Of a stretch of 44,290 nt of DNA, positions 19,284 through 28,691 are shown piece after piece (position 1 is the stretch's first letter; the number at the start of each line of letters is the position of its first letter). The notes under the pieces are model-generated. The model was not told the DNA's origin. It worked only from the letters and a program-made list of their open reading frames with translations, and searched no databases. Source of the DNA: Chloroflexota bacterium (GTDB lineage: Bacteria > Chloroflexota > UBA6077 > CF-72). Both the position numbers and the translations under genes were made by a program. Where the stretch lies: the NCBI GenBank assembly GCA_019247515.1, contig JAFAOS010000355.1, forward strand, positions 1-44,290. The letters are read 5' to 3'.

Positions 19284-21185
19284 CTAATGACTCCTGGAGA
19301 CGCCGCCCTCGGCCGGTGTTACCTCCACCTGCCCCAGCACCAGGTGATCCGTTTTGCCATCGAACATCGACCGCGTGTCGCCGACATACATGCCAACCTC
19401 GAGCGTGTAGCTGCCCGCCGGTAGGTCCTGCGGAATGGCAATCCCGTAGTTATCCTCGATCTGCTCGCCGCGCTGCCAGCCTGTCGTCGGCCGCAGGTTG
19501 TCCGACGGTTCGGCGTCCCGCTGCGCGACCACCACCGACTTCGCATCCAGCAGGTGCGTGAAGACCTTCCAACGCGCCGCCGTCGGTCCATTGGCGTCGC
19601 GCCACACCAACTGCAGGTCGAGCGTGTCACCCGGCCGCAGCGTGCGCGATCCAATCCGGTACGCGTCGAGCACGATGCCGTTGTCGAGCGCGGCGTCCAC
19701 CTTCTCTGTCGTGATGGCCGCCGACGGCAAACCGACGAGCTCCAGCTGCACCGAGCCGTACCACTGGTGCGTTGCCTGGAACCCGTTTGTCGCCAGCCAG
19801 TCGGCGATCACGCCCTTGGGATCGGCATCGGCCGCCGCCCACAAGACCAGCCAGATGCGGCCGTATTGCGAGCGCATGGCGTCCAACCGCTGGAGCGTGT
19901 CGTTGGCGTCAATAGGTCGCTCGGCCGGCAACCCGATGGTCGGCAAGTTGCCGTGATAGTAGTAGTTGAAAATTTCCGTCTGATTGGGCGCTACCAGCAC
20001 GATAGCGTCGCCAGGCTGTGCGTCGCGCTCGATGGCGGCCACCATGCCGCGATAGTCGTCGCGGGCCAGGGAAGGGTCGAAGTACTGCGCGGACAAGCCA
20101 AAGTAGGCCGGCACGATGGCGATAGCCAGCAGCACCGGCGCCAGCGCAGGCCAATGCGCAACAAGCACGATGCCGAGACCCGCAAGCATCAACAAGCCAG
20201 GCAGGCCCACGACCAGGTAGCGGATCTCGAACAGGCCCGAACGGAAGCCGAGCCCGATGACCAGAGCCATGGGCAGGAGCCAGATGAGGGCGGCCAGAAG
20301 GAGGTTGTCCTGGGGGCGGTCGCGAGCGACGAGCGTGATGAGTATTCCGCCCAGGGCCAGCAACACCAGCAATGCGCCGCCCGACAGCAGCAGCTGGCTG
20401 CTGGCAACGCCTCCACCGTAGGCCGTCAGGGTCGCCAGGGCCAGTCCGATCGCGGTGCGCGGACTGGTATTCAGCGCGTGCGACTGCTGCTCGACGAAAG
20501 TTGGTAGCCAGGGCAGGAAAGCCAGCGCGATGACCGCGTTGGCGAGCAGCCAGGAAATCCACTCACGGCGCGTGCGGCTGCGCCAGGTGATCAGCGCGTG
20601 GAGGTTGACGGCGGCCAGCAGCGCAATGCCGAGATACTGCGAATACAGCGTGGCGATGCCCGCCAGGGCGTACAGCCAGTCGGCGCGGCGTGTGTACGCG
20701 TAGACCGCCAGGAGTCCGAGGGCGGTGACCTGCGCGTACATGCGCACTTCCTGGGAGTAGTACACGGCGAGCGGCGCCACGGCGAGCAGCAGCGCCGCGA
20801 GGGATGCCGCGAGCGTTCCGAACAGCCGCCGCGCGATCAGGAAAGTGAGGGCCACCATGGCGACACCCCAGACCGCCGAGAGCGACCGCAAGCCAAGCTC
20901 GGACGCGCCGAAGACCTCGGCCCAGGCCTTCAACGTCCAGTAGTAACCAGGCGGATGCGTGTCCATGGCCGCCGCGCGGACGATCTCAGGAAACGAGCGA
21001 GTCAGCTGGTGGGCGCTGATGCCTTCGTCGTACCAGAGGCTCTGCGCGTCGATGCGATAGAAGCGCAGCGCGGCGGCGACGACGGCGATCGCCGCGACAA
21101 TAAGCAGCGGAAACGCTTTGAATGAGGATCGTGCCGCGGGCCGCTGGGTGTCAGATTGAGTGTCCCCGACAACGGCTGTGGCCAT
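19284..21185 (-). CDS. GT39-like membrane glycosyltransferase (GT-C fold) with C-terminal beta domain
   Basis: 633 residues. About eleven to twelve hydrophobic helices fill residues 25-380. The first extracytoplasmic loop has SLWYDEGISAH (Asp53-Glu54, the catalytic-type acidic pair of PMT/ArnT proteins), and the next loop has MDTHPPGYYW (75-83). Residues 380-633 form a soluble region. First comes a segment with APNQTEIFNYYYHG, then an apparent immunoglobulin-like beta domain (RPGDTLDLQLVWRD, THLLDAKSVVVAQRD, PAGSYTLEVGMY). Such enzymes transfer sugars from polyprenyl phosphate to lipid or protein outside the membrane; the acceptor is unknown. A minus-strand TAGACT (21198-21203) lies 12 bases before the ATG. 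Confidence 0.85.
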   Translation of the reverse strand: MATAVVGDTQSDTQRPAARSSFKAFPLLIVAAIAVVAAALRFYRIDAQSLWYDEGISAHQLTRSFPEIVRAAAMDTHPPGYYWTLKAWAEVFGASELGLRSLSAVWGVAMVALTFLIARRLFGTLAASLAALLLAVAPLAVYYSQEVRMYAQVTALGLLAVYAYTRRADWLYALAGIATLYSQYLGIALLAAVNLHALITWRSRTRREWISWLLANAVIALAFLPWLPTFVEQQSHALNTSPRTAIGLALATLTAYGGGVASSQLLLSGGALLVLLALGGILITLVARDRPQDNLLLAALIWLLPMALVIGLGFRSGLFEIRYLVVGLPGLLMLAGLGIVLVAHWPALAPVLLAIAIVPAYFGLSAQYFDPSLARDDYRGMVAAIERDAQPGDAIVLVAPNQTEIFNYYYHGNLPTIGLPAERPIDANDTLQRLDAMRSQYGRIWLVLWAAADADPKGVIADWLATNGFQATHQWYGSVQLELVGLPSAAITTEKVDAALDNGIVLDAYRIGSRTLRPGDTLDLQLVWRDANGPTAARWKVFTHLLDAKSVVVAQRDAEPSDNLRPTTGWQRGEQIEDNYGIAIPQDLPAGSYTLEVGMYVGDTRSMFDGKTDHLVLGQVEVTPAEGGVSRSH

Positions 21186-21252
21186 ACCCGAGGAAGTAGT
21201 CTACCGACCGAGATTCGCCCCCAGCGGCTTACAGCTGGCTCACACTACGCTC

Positions 21253-21271
21253 CCTCTCCTTCTGGGAGAGG
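21253..21271. repeat. CTCTCC hairpin element, copy 1
   Basis: CCTCTCC (21253-21259), loop TTCTG, GGAGAGG (21265-21271). Lies in the gap between the MFS gene end and the GT39 gene start. Same family as the hairpins at 24130 and 38721. Confidence 0.65.
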
Positions 21272-21293
21272 TGATTTATGCTGCGCGCGCTGC

Positions 21294-22571
21294 TCAACCA
21301 TCCGCGGGCATCGGCTGCAGTACCACCGGTCCCGGCGCGCGCCGCGTCAGGCTCAGGATGAGCCCGGAGGCGAGCAGGCACAGCGCGCCCGCGGTCAGAA
21401 ACGCCACCAGGTAGTCGCCCAGCCAGGTGTGGACGACGCCTGCCGCCACCGCGGCGAACGAGCCGCCAAGCTGGTGCGCCGCGAAGATCCAGCCGAACAC
21501 CGGGCCGACCCGCTCCTTGCCGAACCGATCCGCCACCAGGCGAACGGTCGGCGGCACCGTGGCCACCCAGTCGAGGCCATAAAAGACGACGAAGGCGGCC
21601 AGCGCGGGCGCGCCGCTGGCGTACGCGGCGGGCAGGAACAGCAGCGCGATACCCCTCAAGGTGAAGTACCAGACCAGCAGCTTGCGGGCGTCGATGCGAT
21701 CGGTCAACCAGCCCGAAAGTGTCGTGCCGACCAGATCGAAGGCGCCCATTGCGGCCAACATGCCCGCCGCGGTCACCTCGTCGAAGCCGTGTTCGACCGA
21801 CGCGGGGATCAGGTGGACCGAGATCAGTCCCACTGTTGTCGCGCCGCAGATGGCAAAGCTGCCCGCGAGCAGCCAGAAGTCTCTGACCCGCGCGCTCTGA
21901 AACAGGGTGTCGACCGCGAGCGTGAACGGGTTGCCCTGCGTCTGCGCCGGAACAGGTGGCGCGGCGACTCGAGCACCATAGGGCGGCAGGCCCAGGTCGT
22001 GCGGATCGTCGCGCATGAAGAGCGCCACGAGCGCCGCGACGCCGATCGCGACTGCCGAGACGAGCAGCACCGCCGGCCGCCATCCCGCCGATTCGACGAT
22101 GGCCGCCTGCTGAGGCAGAAAGATCAACTGACCGGTGGCGGTGCTGGCGGCGAAGATGCCGGTCACCAGTCCGCGCCGCCGCACGAACCAGCGTGTCGCG
22201 ACGATGGCGCCCAGGACCAGGGCCATGGAGCCCGCGCCGAGGCCGACCAGGACGCCCCACAACCCGACCATCTGCCAGAACTGCGTCATGAACACCGACA
22301 GACCCGTGGCAAGCGCCAGCGTGATGAGCCCGGCGAGCATGACCTTGCGCACGCCGAAGCTCGAGACCAGGGCGCCGGCGAAGGGTCCGCACAACCCGTA
22401 CAGCAGCAGGCTGACCGACAGCGCCACCGAGACGGTCGCGCGATCCCAGCCGAAGTCGTGCTCGAGCGGCAGCACCATGACCGTGCTGGTGGCGCGAATC
22501 CCGGCCGCGGCGAGCAACGCCAGGAAGGTGATGGACGCAATGACCCACGCGTAGTGGACTCGCACGCGCAT
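21294..22571 (-). CDS. Major facilitator superfamily transporter
   Basis: 425 residues from the ATG at 22571, twelve predicted membrane helices. Contains the MFS loop 2-3 region GALVSSFGVRKVMLAG and its repeat in the second half, GWLTDRIDARKLLV, and a central hydrophilic loop around residues 185-220 (FMRDDPHDLGLPPYG). The pattern resembles the oxalate/formate antiporter and monocarboxylate branch (OFA/MCT), so an organic acid substrate is a guess only. A longer start at 22643 overlaps the atpC promoter region and is less likely. A minus-strand TACCCT (22583-22588) lies 11 bases before the ATG. Divergent from atpC. Confidence 0.88.
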   Translation of the reverse strand: MRVRVHYAWVIASITFLALLAAAGIRATSTVMVLPLEHDFGWDRATVSVALSVSLLLYGLCGPFAGALVSSFGVRKVMLAGLITLALATGLSVFMTQFWQMVGLWGVLVGLGAGSMALVLGAIVATRWFVRRRGLVTGIFAASTATGQLIFLPQQAAIVESAGWRPAVLLVSAVAIGVAALVALFMRDDPHDLGLPPYGARVAAPPVPAQTQGNPFTLAVDTLFQSARVRDFWLLAGSFAICGATTVGLISVHLIPASVEHGFDEVTAAGMLAAMGAFDLVGTTLSGWLTDRIDARKLLVWYFTLRGIALLFLPAAYASGAPALAAFVVFYGLDWVATVPPTVRLVADRFGKERVGPVFGWIFAAHQLGGSFAAVAAGVVHTWLGDYLVAFLTAGALCLLASGLILSLTRRAPGPVVLQPMPADG

Positions 22572-22624
22572 TGGCTGTGGTGAGGGTAACCACCCCGTCA
22601 GACCGTCTATTCCTGAGCGATTGC

Positions 22625-22630
22625 TATCCT
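22625..22630 (+). promoter_or_regulatory. -10-like box for atpC
   Basis: TATCCT followed by six bases and the GTG at 22637. Same spacing as at the pilin gene. Suggests that displaced atpC has its own leaderless promoter. Confidence 0.45.
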
Positions 22631-22636
22631 GTGGAC

Positions 22637-23077
22637 GTGCCACTTCGGGTGCAGATCGTCACCGCCGAGCGCGAAGTGTTGGCCGAGGAAGGTGTGGACA
22701 TGGTCGTCGCGCCGGGCTCGGAGGGCGTCGTCGGCATCCTGCCGCGCCACGCGCCGCTACTCACCACGCTGCAGCCGGGCGTGATTCGCATCAAGCGCGA
22801 GGGCTCCGAGGAAGCCATGTCGGTCGGCGGCGGGTTCCTGCAGGTCGCCCGCGATCAGGTGCTGGTCCTCGCCGACACCGCCGAGCGCGCCGACGAGGTA
22901 GACCAGGCACGCGCCGAAGACGCCCGCCGACGCGCACGCGAGACGCTGTCCGAAGCCGTCAACAGCGGTCAGCGGCTGCAAGCCGAGGCAGCGCGGGTCG
23001 CCCTGCGGCGCGCCGAGGTGCGCATCCAGGTCGCCCGCCGTCGTCGAGGCCCCGCCCGTCCTCAGCCTGGCGGCTGA
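22637..23077 (+). CDS. atpC: ATP synthase F1 subunit epsilon, separated from the atp operon
   Basis: 146 residues from the GTG at 22637 (a GTG at 22631 is also possible). N-terminal beta-sandwich: VPLRVQIVTAEREVLAEEGVDMVVAPGSEGVVGILPRHAPLLTTLQPGVI, then EAMSVGGGFLQVARDQVLVLADTAERA, all canonical. The C-terminal helical region runs AEDARRRARETLSEA onward, with an added basic tail (RIQVARRRRGPARP). Epsilon inhibits ATP hydrolysis and couples the rotor. It is found about 6.8 kb from atpD, behind two kinase genes and two opposite-strand genes, and 33 bases before mreB. Confidence 0.95.
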   Translation: MPLRVQIVTAEREVLAEEGVDMVVAPGSEGVVGILPRHAPLLTTLQPGVIRIKREGSEEAMSVGGGFLQVARDQVLVLADTAERADEVDQARAEDARRRARETLSEAVNSGQRLQAEAARVALRRAEVRIQVARRRRGPARPQPGG

Positions 23078-23095
23078 GCCGGAACGATCGTCGGA

Positions 23096-23101
23096 TACAC
23101 T
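23096..23101 (+). promoter_or_regulatory. -10-like box for mreB
   Basis: TACACT followed by nine bases and the GTG at 23111, the same spacing as at nuoA and menG. A separate, leaderless start for mreB is inferred. Confidence 0.4.
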
Positions 23102-23110
23102 CCCCGACCG

Positions 23111-24115
<1,005 letters not shown>

Positions 24116-24129
24116 GACGGAGGGCTCCA

Positions 24130-24148
24130 CCTCTCCCCCTGGGAGAGG
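24130..24148. repeat. CTCTCC hairpin element, copy 2 (possible bidirectional terminator)
   Basis: CCTCTCCC (24130-24137), loop CCT, GGGAGAGG (24141-24148). Lies between the convergent ends of mreB and the secreted-protein gene, where a stem could stop both transcripts. No T-tract. Confidence 0.65.
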
Positions 24149-24163
24149 GAGAGGCAGCGTGTC

Positions 24164-24763
24164 TTAGCCAGCGTCGGAGTTGTCGTCAGGCGGAGGCTCG
24201 TCGGACGGCGAGCTCTGGTCCGTCGGCGCGCTTTGATCGGGAGCCGGAACCGCTGTCGCAGTCGGCTGAGCCACGGTAGGCGTTGGCGCCGGAGGCGCTG
24301 TCGTGGGCGTCGCCGCGACCGTTGGCTGGGCGGTCGGCTGTGTCGTCGCCTGAGCGGGCGCGGGCGCAGCCGCGGAGCCGATGTCGTTGCCGGCACATCC
24401 ACCCGCCAGTTCCAGCACGCCGATGTCCAGCGAGGTGCCCGACTGGACCGGCACGTAGGGTCGAGCCGCCGTCGTGCCGTCGTCGGCACTCGCCTGAATC
24501 GTGTACTGGCCTGGCGCCAGGGTGAGCAAGAAGTAGCCGTTGTTGTCAGTGCGATCCATATTGGGGTTGCCGCCCGCCACGCCGACGTTGACGCCCGTCA
24601 TGGGGGTCTCGCTGCCGTTGACGCACTTGTCAACTTCGCCGACGAGTATGCCGGTGCCCGCAGGCGGCTGGCCCTGTTGCGCATTCGCCACTCCGATCGT
24701 CGCCAGCCCGAGGCTCAGCGCGACCGCCAGCCCACCAAGACGATACCCAGCTCTAAAGTTCAT
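24164..24763 (-). CDS. Secreted protein with carboxypeptidase-regulatory-like beta domain and Pro/Thr-rich tail
   Basis: 199 residues. Signal peptide at residues 1 to about 28 (hydrophobic LGGLAVALSLGLATIGVANA, cleavage predicted before QQGQ). Residues 35-120 form a beta domain like the carboxypeptidase D regulatory/CnaB type: LVGEVDKC, then NVGVAGGNPNMDRTDNNGYFLLTLAPGQYTIQA. A low-complexity Ala/Pro/Thr/Gln tail (about 130-180) and an acidic end (DEPPPDDNSDAG) follow. No cell-wall anchor or transmembrane tail. Two or three cysteines remain in the mature part. The ATG overlaps the menG stop (ATGA) and has GAGGAGG in front, so it is translated from the menG message. Function unknown; a wall- or surface-associated protein is likely. 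Confidence 0.75.
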   Translation of the reverse strand: MNFRAGYRLGGLAVALSLGLATIGVANAQQGQPPAGTGILVGEVDKCVNGSETPMTGVNVGVAGGNPNMDRTDNNGYFLLTLAPGQYTIQASADDGTTAARPYVPVQSGTSLDIGVLELAGGCAGNDIGSAAAPAPAQATTQPTAQPTVAATPTTAPPAPTPTVAQPTATAVPAPDQSAPTDQSSPSDEPPPDDNSDAG

Positions 24764-25488
24764 AGAGTCCTCCTCGCGTGTGGAAGCATATGTGGCTTGT
24801 ACCCCACGGTAATCGCTACGCATCCAAGCATCAGATAACGACTGCGCACGTCGCGCAGCCCAGACCTCCTTAGCAGAGAAGCCAGCCGCGCCGGCTGGAC
24901 GAACGCCAGCGTCGATTCGGGCAGGTAGGTGTACGCCGAGGCGTCGCCCGCGATCACGTTACCGAGCACGGGTACGACCCGCCGGAAGTAGAGGCGGTAA
25001 AGCGGCCCCAGCCAGCCGTTCGGGCCAGGTGTTGTCTCGAGCACCACGAGCGCGCCGCCCGGTCGCAGGACGCGCACCTGCTCGCCCAGGCCGCGCTCGA
25101 CGTCGGCGAGATTGCGCACCACGAAGCCACTCACGACGGCATCGAACTGACTGTCGGCGAACGGCAGCCGCTCGGCATCGCCCGCGGCCACGTCGAGGTC
25201 GCCAGGCGCCTGCCGCAGCATCTCGATCGTGAAGTCGACTCCGACGACACGCCAGGCTGGATCGAGCTCGCGGACGGCAAGCCCGAGGCGGCCGGTGCCC
25301 GTGCCCACGTCCAGGACCCGCGCGTGCTGAGCCGGCGGCGGCAATGCTTCCGCCACGTGGCGCCGCCAGCGAGCGTCCTGGCCGAGCGTCATGAGCGTGT
25401 TCATCAGGTCGTAGCGCGGCGCGATGCGACCAAACATGGCCGCCACGAAGCGAGGCTTGTCGGCAACGGGCGGCAGGACCGACGTCAC
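24760..25488 (-). CDS. menG: Demethylmenaquinone methyltransferase (UbiE/MenG family)
   Basis: 242 residues from the GTG at 25488. S-adenosylmethionine-dependent methyltransferase of the last menaquinone step. Typical N-terminus FVAAMFGRIAPRYDLMNTLMTLGQDARWRR, SAM motif I VLDVGTGTGRL, acidic GVDFTIEML, AAGDAERLPFADSQFD, and VLRPGGALVVLETT. The family usually has DVACGTGD, so motif I is slightly altered. The frame stays open to 25770 over nuoA, but a -10-like box (25498-25503) nine bases before GTG supports the shorter start. Its position back-to-back with nuoA fits a menaquinone-reducing complex I. Confidence 0.88.
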   Translation of the reverse strand: MTSVLPPVADKPRFVAAMFGRIAPRYDLMNTLMTLGQDARWRRHVAEALPPPAQHARVLDVGTGTGRLGLAVRELDPAWRVVGVDFTIEMLRQAPGDLDVAAGDAERLPFADSQFDAVVSGFVVRNLADVERGLGEQVRVLRPGGALVVLETTPGPNGWLGPLYRLYFRRVVPVLGNVIAGDASAYTYLPESTLAFVQPARLASLLRRSGLRDVRSRYLMLGCVAITVGYKPHMLPHARRTL

Positions 25489-25497
25489 GTTGGCTCT

Positions 25498-25503
25498 AGT
25501 ATC
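25498..25503 (-). promoter_or_regulatory. -10-like box for menG
   Basis: GATACT on the minus strand, nine bases before the GTG at 25488. Two mismatches to TATAAT. Supports the shorter start; leaderless if functional. Confidence 0.3.
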
Positions 25504-25609
25504 ACCGACCCGTCTCGACCCGTCGCCGGACAACACGAGCCCCGCGGCATCAGTGACGAACTCGTAACTGGCGGCGCGGCGCACAACCCGTGGCGTGGGG
25601 CGCCTTGGG

Positions 25610-25615
25610 TATACT
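25610..25615 (+). promoter_or_regulatory. -10 box of the nuo operon
   Basis: TATACT, one mismatch from consensus, nine bases before the GTG at 25625. Transcription would start two or three bases before the codon, making nuoA leaderless. No clear -35. Confidence 0.5.
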
Positions 25616-25624
25616 GACTCGCAA

Positions 25625-25981
25625 GTGCTCGGCACGTTCGGACCAATTGCCCTCTTTCTGGTCGTCGCGGTCATCTTCCCCGTAATTCCGCTGTTTCTCT
25701 CGCGGTTTCTGGCGCCGCGCCGACCGAACCCGGTCAAGCTCGAGCCGTATGAAAGCGGTATGGAGACCATTGGTCCGACGCACGTTCAGTTCCCGATTCG
25801 CTACTACCTGTACGCACTCATCTTCGTTATTTTTGACGTTGAAGTTATCTTTCTGTTTCCCTGGGCGCTCGTCTACGACAAGCTACCGGTGATCGCCGCG
25901 GCTGAAATGGCCGTGTTCATCATTTTGTTACTCGTCGGTCTGGCCTACGCCTGGCGCAAGCGAGCTTTCGAATGGCAATAG
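25625..25981 (+). CDS. nuoA: NADH-quinone oxidoreductase subunit A
   Basis: 118 residues from GTG, three membrane helices. Typical segments are [44 protein letters not shown], including the conserved acidic residues of helix 2. First gene of the nuo operon. A GTG at 25595 would add ten residues but would lie upstream of the probable -10 box. Overlaps nuoB by ten bases. Confidence 0.95.
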   Translation: MLGTFGPIALFLVVAVIFPVIPLFLSRFLAPRRPNPVKLEPYESGMETIGPTHVQFPIRYYLYALIFVIFDVEVIFLFPWALVYDKLPVIAAAEMAVFIILLLVGLAYAWRKRAFEWQ

Positions 25982-26607
25982 AACCGCACGAGGTTAATGG
26001 AAAAGCAAGCGGTGACCCGACCGCCTTGCAGTTCGCCAGCCCCAGGCCGGCGGATGAGGTCATTCAACAGAGTCTGGAAATCCCCGAAGACCTGCGCGGG
26101 CAAGTCATGGTCGTGCCCTTCCAGAGCCTGGTCGACTGGGCGCGCAAAAACTCGCTGTGGCCGGTGACGTTCGGCCTGGCTTGCTGCGCGATCGAGTACA
26201 TGGCCATCCAGAACTCGCGGTTCGACCTGTCGCGATTCGGGATGGAGATCAATCGCGCCTCGCCTCGTCAGGCGGACATCATGATCGTCTCCGGCACGGT
26301 CACGGTCAAAATGGCTCACGCGATTCGGCGCATTTACGACCAGATGGCCGAGCCCAAATATGTCATTTCGATGGGCGTGTGCGCCACGGCCGGTGGCCCG
26401 TACCAGGGCTCGTACAGCACGGTGCCCGGCGTGGACAACTTCCTGCCGGTCGACGTGTACGTGGCTGGCTGTCCGCCGCGGCCCGATGCGCTGCTGTACG
26501 CCATCATGCAGCTGCAGAAGAAGATCACCGAGCGCGAGATCGATGAGGGCCACGCGCGGTGGCGCGCCTGGCAGCGCAGCTATCGAGAGTCGCGCGCTCG
26601 TGGCTGA
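25972..26607 (+). CDS. nuoB: NADH-quinone oxidoreductase subunit B
   Basis: 211 residues. Holds the terminal iron-sulfur cluster N2 next to the quinone site. Ligands are Cys71-Cys72 ([11 protein letters not shown]), Cys137 ([14 protein letters not shown]) and Cys167 ([12 protein letters not shown]). The N-terminal 40 residues are longer than usual and polar, and the C-terminus extends as a charged helix after LQKKI. Overlaps nuoA at the front and nuoC by eight bases at the back. Confidence 0.96.
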   Translation: MAIEPHEVNGKASGDPTALQFASPRPADEVIQQSLEIPEDLRGQVMVVPFQSLVDWARKNSLWPVTFGLACCAIEYMAIQNSRFDLSRFGMEINRASPRQADIMIVSGTVTVKMAHAIRRIYDQMAEPKYVISMGVCATAGGPYQGSYSTVPGVDNFLPVDVYVAGCPPRPDALLYAIMQLQKKITEREIDEGHARWRAWQRSYRESRARG

Positions 26608-27478
26608 GTACGACCCGCTGACGATCAGCGACGAAGACCTGAAGGCGCTGCCGCCCGCCGAGCGGGCCAAGGTGTACAAGGCCCGAGCCGCCGCCCGCGC
26701 GGGAGGTGGTGCCGCCGCCCCGGCCTCGGCCGCGACCACGGCTGGTGGAACAACCTCTCAGGCAGATAACGCCCCGGCCGCGGCGCCAGCCGCATCATCT
26801 TCCTCTACTTCGGTATCGCCGCCAGCGGCCACGACGGCGGCAGCCGAATCAACCACAGCTCGATCGGAGTCGCCGCCAACGGCCGCGACGGCGGCAGCCG
26901 CATCAGGCGCAGCTCCGTCGGAATCGTCGCCAGCAGCCAGTGCGCCACCCAAGCCCGCGGCACCGGCCACGGCAGCGCCCCAGGAGCCCGAGAAACCCTC
27001 GGAGCCGCCCTTCGTTCAGCACGTTCTGCAGGCCATCGACGGTTCGAGCTTCCAGTGGCGCCACGGCTACGCGGAGATCAAAGTCCCGCGCGAGCGGCTC
27101 CTGGACGCCGCCACCCGGCTCAAGACCGACGGCTTCGACTACCTCTCGTTCATCACCGAAGTGGACTGGCGCGAGCACCTCGAGCTCATCTACCACCTCT
27201 TCGCCTACGACTACCGCTCTCAGCCACTCGGCGCCATCCTGCGCTGCGAGCTGCCGCGCGACGGCATGCCCGAGGTCGCTTCCCTCACCTCGGTGTGGCC
27301 GGGCGCCGAGTTCATGGAGCGCGAAGCCTTTGAGATGATGGGCATCACCTTCCTCGGTCACCCGGACCTGCGGCGCATCCTGCTGCCCGACGACTTCGTC
27401 GGCTTCCCCATGCGCCGCGACTTCGAGACTGACTGGGACTACATCACCGTCAAACAACTGGTCCACGAAAGCGACTAA
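26600..27478 (+). CDS. nuoC: NADH-quinone oxidoreductase subunit C with an N-terminal tag and Ala/Pro-rich linker
   Basis: 292 residues from the GTG that overlaps nuoB. The core NuoC domain is only residues about 137-290, with the family signature [23 protein letters not shown]. In front lies an extension of about 135 residues. Residues 4-32 form a charged segment ([11 protein letters not shown], then AERAKVY), and residues 33-135 an Ala/Pro/Ser/Thr linker containing a tandem 18-residue repeat. The same charged segment occurs near the C-terminus of NuoI. No NuoD fusion. NuoC sits in the peripheral arm near NuoB, D and I. The function of the extension is unknown; a docking or tethering role is inferred. 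Confidence 0.94.
   Translation: MAEYDPLTISDEDLKALPPAERAKVYKARAAARAGGGAAAPASAATTAGGTTSQADNAPAAAPAASSSSTSVSPPAATTAAAESTTARSESPPTAATAAAASGAAPSESSPAASAPPKPAAPATAAPQEPEKPSEPPFVQHVLQAIDGSSFQWRHGYAEIKVPRERLLDAATRLKTDGFDYLSFITEVDWREHLELIYHLFAYDYRSQPLGAILRCELPRDGMPEVASLTSVWPGAEFMEREAFEMMGITFLGHPDLRRILLPDDFVGFPMRRDFETDWDYITVKQLVHESD
26609..26695 (+). other. Shared 29-residue tag, NuoC copy
   Basis: Codes residues 4-32 of NuoC: Y, then [28 protein letters not shown]. 22 of 29 positions match the NuoI copy at 30538-30624. The DNA matches at 65 of 87 bases, with seven silent codon differences, so protein-level conservation exceeds what a recent copy would show. Confidence 0.85.
26816..26923 (+). repeat. 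Tandem 54-bp repeat in the nuoC linker
   Basis: Two units, 26816-26869 and 26870-26923, 45 of 54 bases identical, each coding 18 residues beginning SPP and ending SE. A partial third unit begins after it. Explains how the flexible linker may have lengthened. Confidence 0.8.
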
Positions 27479-27484
27479 CCCGCC

Positions 27485-28675
27485 ATGGCCGACACGCTGA
27501 TCCCGGAGCGGATATCCACGTTCAACCCCGAGCTGGGCGACACCATGTTCGAGTCGCTCGGCGTCCAGGGCGTCGTCGAAGACGACAACCTGCTCACCCT
27601 CAACCTCGGGCCGCAACACCCCAGCACCCATGGCGTCTTCCGCCTGATCATGCAGCTCCAGGGCGAGACGGTCATCGGCGCGACCCCGATCATGGGCTAC
27701 CTGCACCGCTCGACCGAAAAGCTCGGCGAAGCGCGCACCTACGTACAGGGCACCGTCTTGACGGACCGCATGGACTACCTGTCGCCAATCACCACCAACT
27801 GGGCGTACGCGCTCGCGATCGAGCGTTTGACTGGCCTGGTCGTCCCCGAGCGTGCCGAGTTCCTGCGCGTCATCACCGGTGAATTGAGCCGCATTCAGTC
27901 GCACCTGATCGCGGTGGGCACCTTTGGCATGGATGTGGGCACGTACGGCACGCCGCTGCTGTACGCCTTGCGCGAACGCGAGTCGGTCCTCGACCTGTTG
28001 TCGCTGCCTACGGGCGTGCGCATGAACCCGTCGTATATCCGCTACGGTGGCGTGGCGCGCGACGCGCCACCCGAGTTCTTTCCACAGCTCGAGAAGTTCC
28101 TGCGCATCTTTCCATCCAAGATCGATGAGTACGAGGCGATCCTGACCTCGAACGAGGTCTTCCGCAATCGAACGATCGGTGTCGGGATGATTCCGCCCGA
28201 GGTCGCGCGCGCCTACTCGGTCACCGGCCCCATCCTGCGCGCCAGTGGCGTCGACTACGACGTGCGGCGGGCCGAGCCGTACTCGATCTACGATCGCTTC
28301 GACTGGGAGGTCCCGGTTCGCTACAACGGCGACTGCTTCGATCGGTACATGATCCGCGTCCTGGAGATGCGCCAGAGCACGCGGATTCTGCAGCAAGCGC
28401 TGGACGCGATTTCCGAGGGCGACATTCGCGCCAAGATGCCGAAGGTCCTCAAACCGGCTAAGGGCGAGGCGTACGCGCGCATCGAGGGGCCCAAAGGCGA
28501 GATCGGCTTCTACCTGATCTCCGACGGGACGCCCAACCCGTATCGCTACAACGTCCGCCCGCCGAGCTTCGTCAACCTGACCTGCCTGTCGCAGATCGCC
28601 GTCGGCCACAAGCTGGCCGATGCCGTCGTCATCCTCGGCTCCTTCGACATCGTCATGGGCGAAGTGGATCGATGA
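27485..28675 (+). CDS. nuoD: NADH-quinone oxidoreductase subunit D
   Basis: 396 residues. Lines the quinone cavity opposite NuoB. The beta-hairpin LNLGPQHPSTHGVFRL (His45, His49) and MGYLHRSTEKL are intact, as are the family segments NWAYALAIERLTGL and TGELSRIQSHLIAVG, and the C-terminal end SFDIVMGEVDR. The N-terminal 30 residues are longer than usual. Lies six bases after nuoC; no nuoC-nuoD fusion. Confidence 0.96.
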   Translation: MADTLIPERISTFNPELGDTMFESLGVQGVVEDDNLLTLNLGPQHPSTHGVFRLIMQLQGETVIGATPIMGYLHRSTEKLGEARTYVQGTVLTDRMDYLSPITTNWAYALAIERLTGLVVPERAEFLRVITGELSRIQSHLIAVGTFGMDVGTYGTPLLYALRERESVLDLLSLPTGVRMNPSYIRYGGVARDAPPEFFPQLEKFLRIFPSKIDEYEAILTSNEVFRNRTIGVGMIPPEVARAYSVTGPILRASGVDYDVRRAEPYSIYDRFDWEVPVRYNGDCFDRYMIRVLEMRQSTRILQQALDAISEGDIRAKMPKVLKPAKGEAYARIEGPKGEIGFYLISDGTPNPYRYNVRPPSFVNLTCLSQIAVGHKLADAVVILGSFDIVMGEVDR

Positions 28676-28691
28676 GCCCACGGGACGCGCG

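Noticed and set aside
22643-22643. MFS start at 22643
   Set aside because: Extra 24 residues have no hydrophobic or family character and would overlap the atpC start region; the ATG at 22571 directly precedes helix 1.
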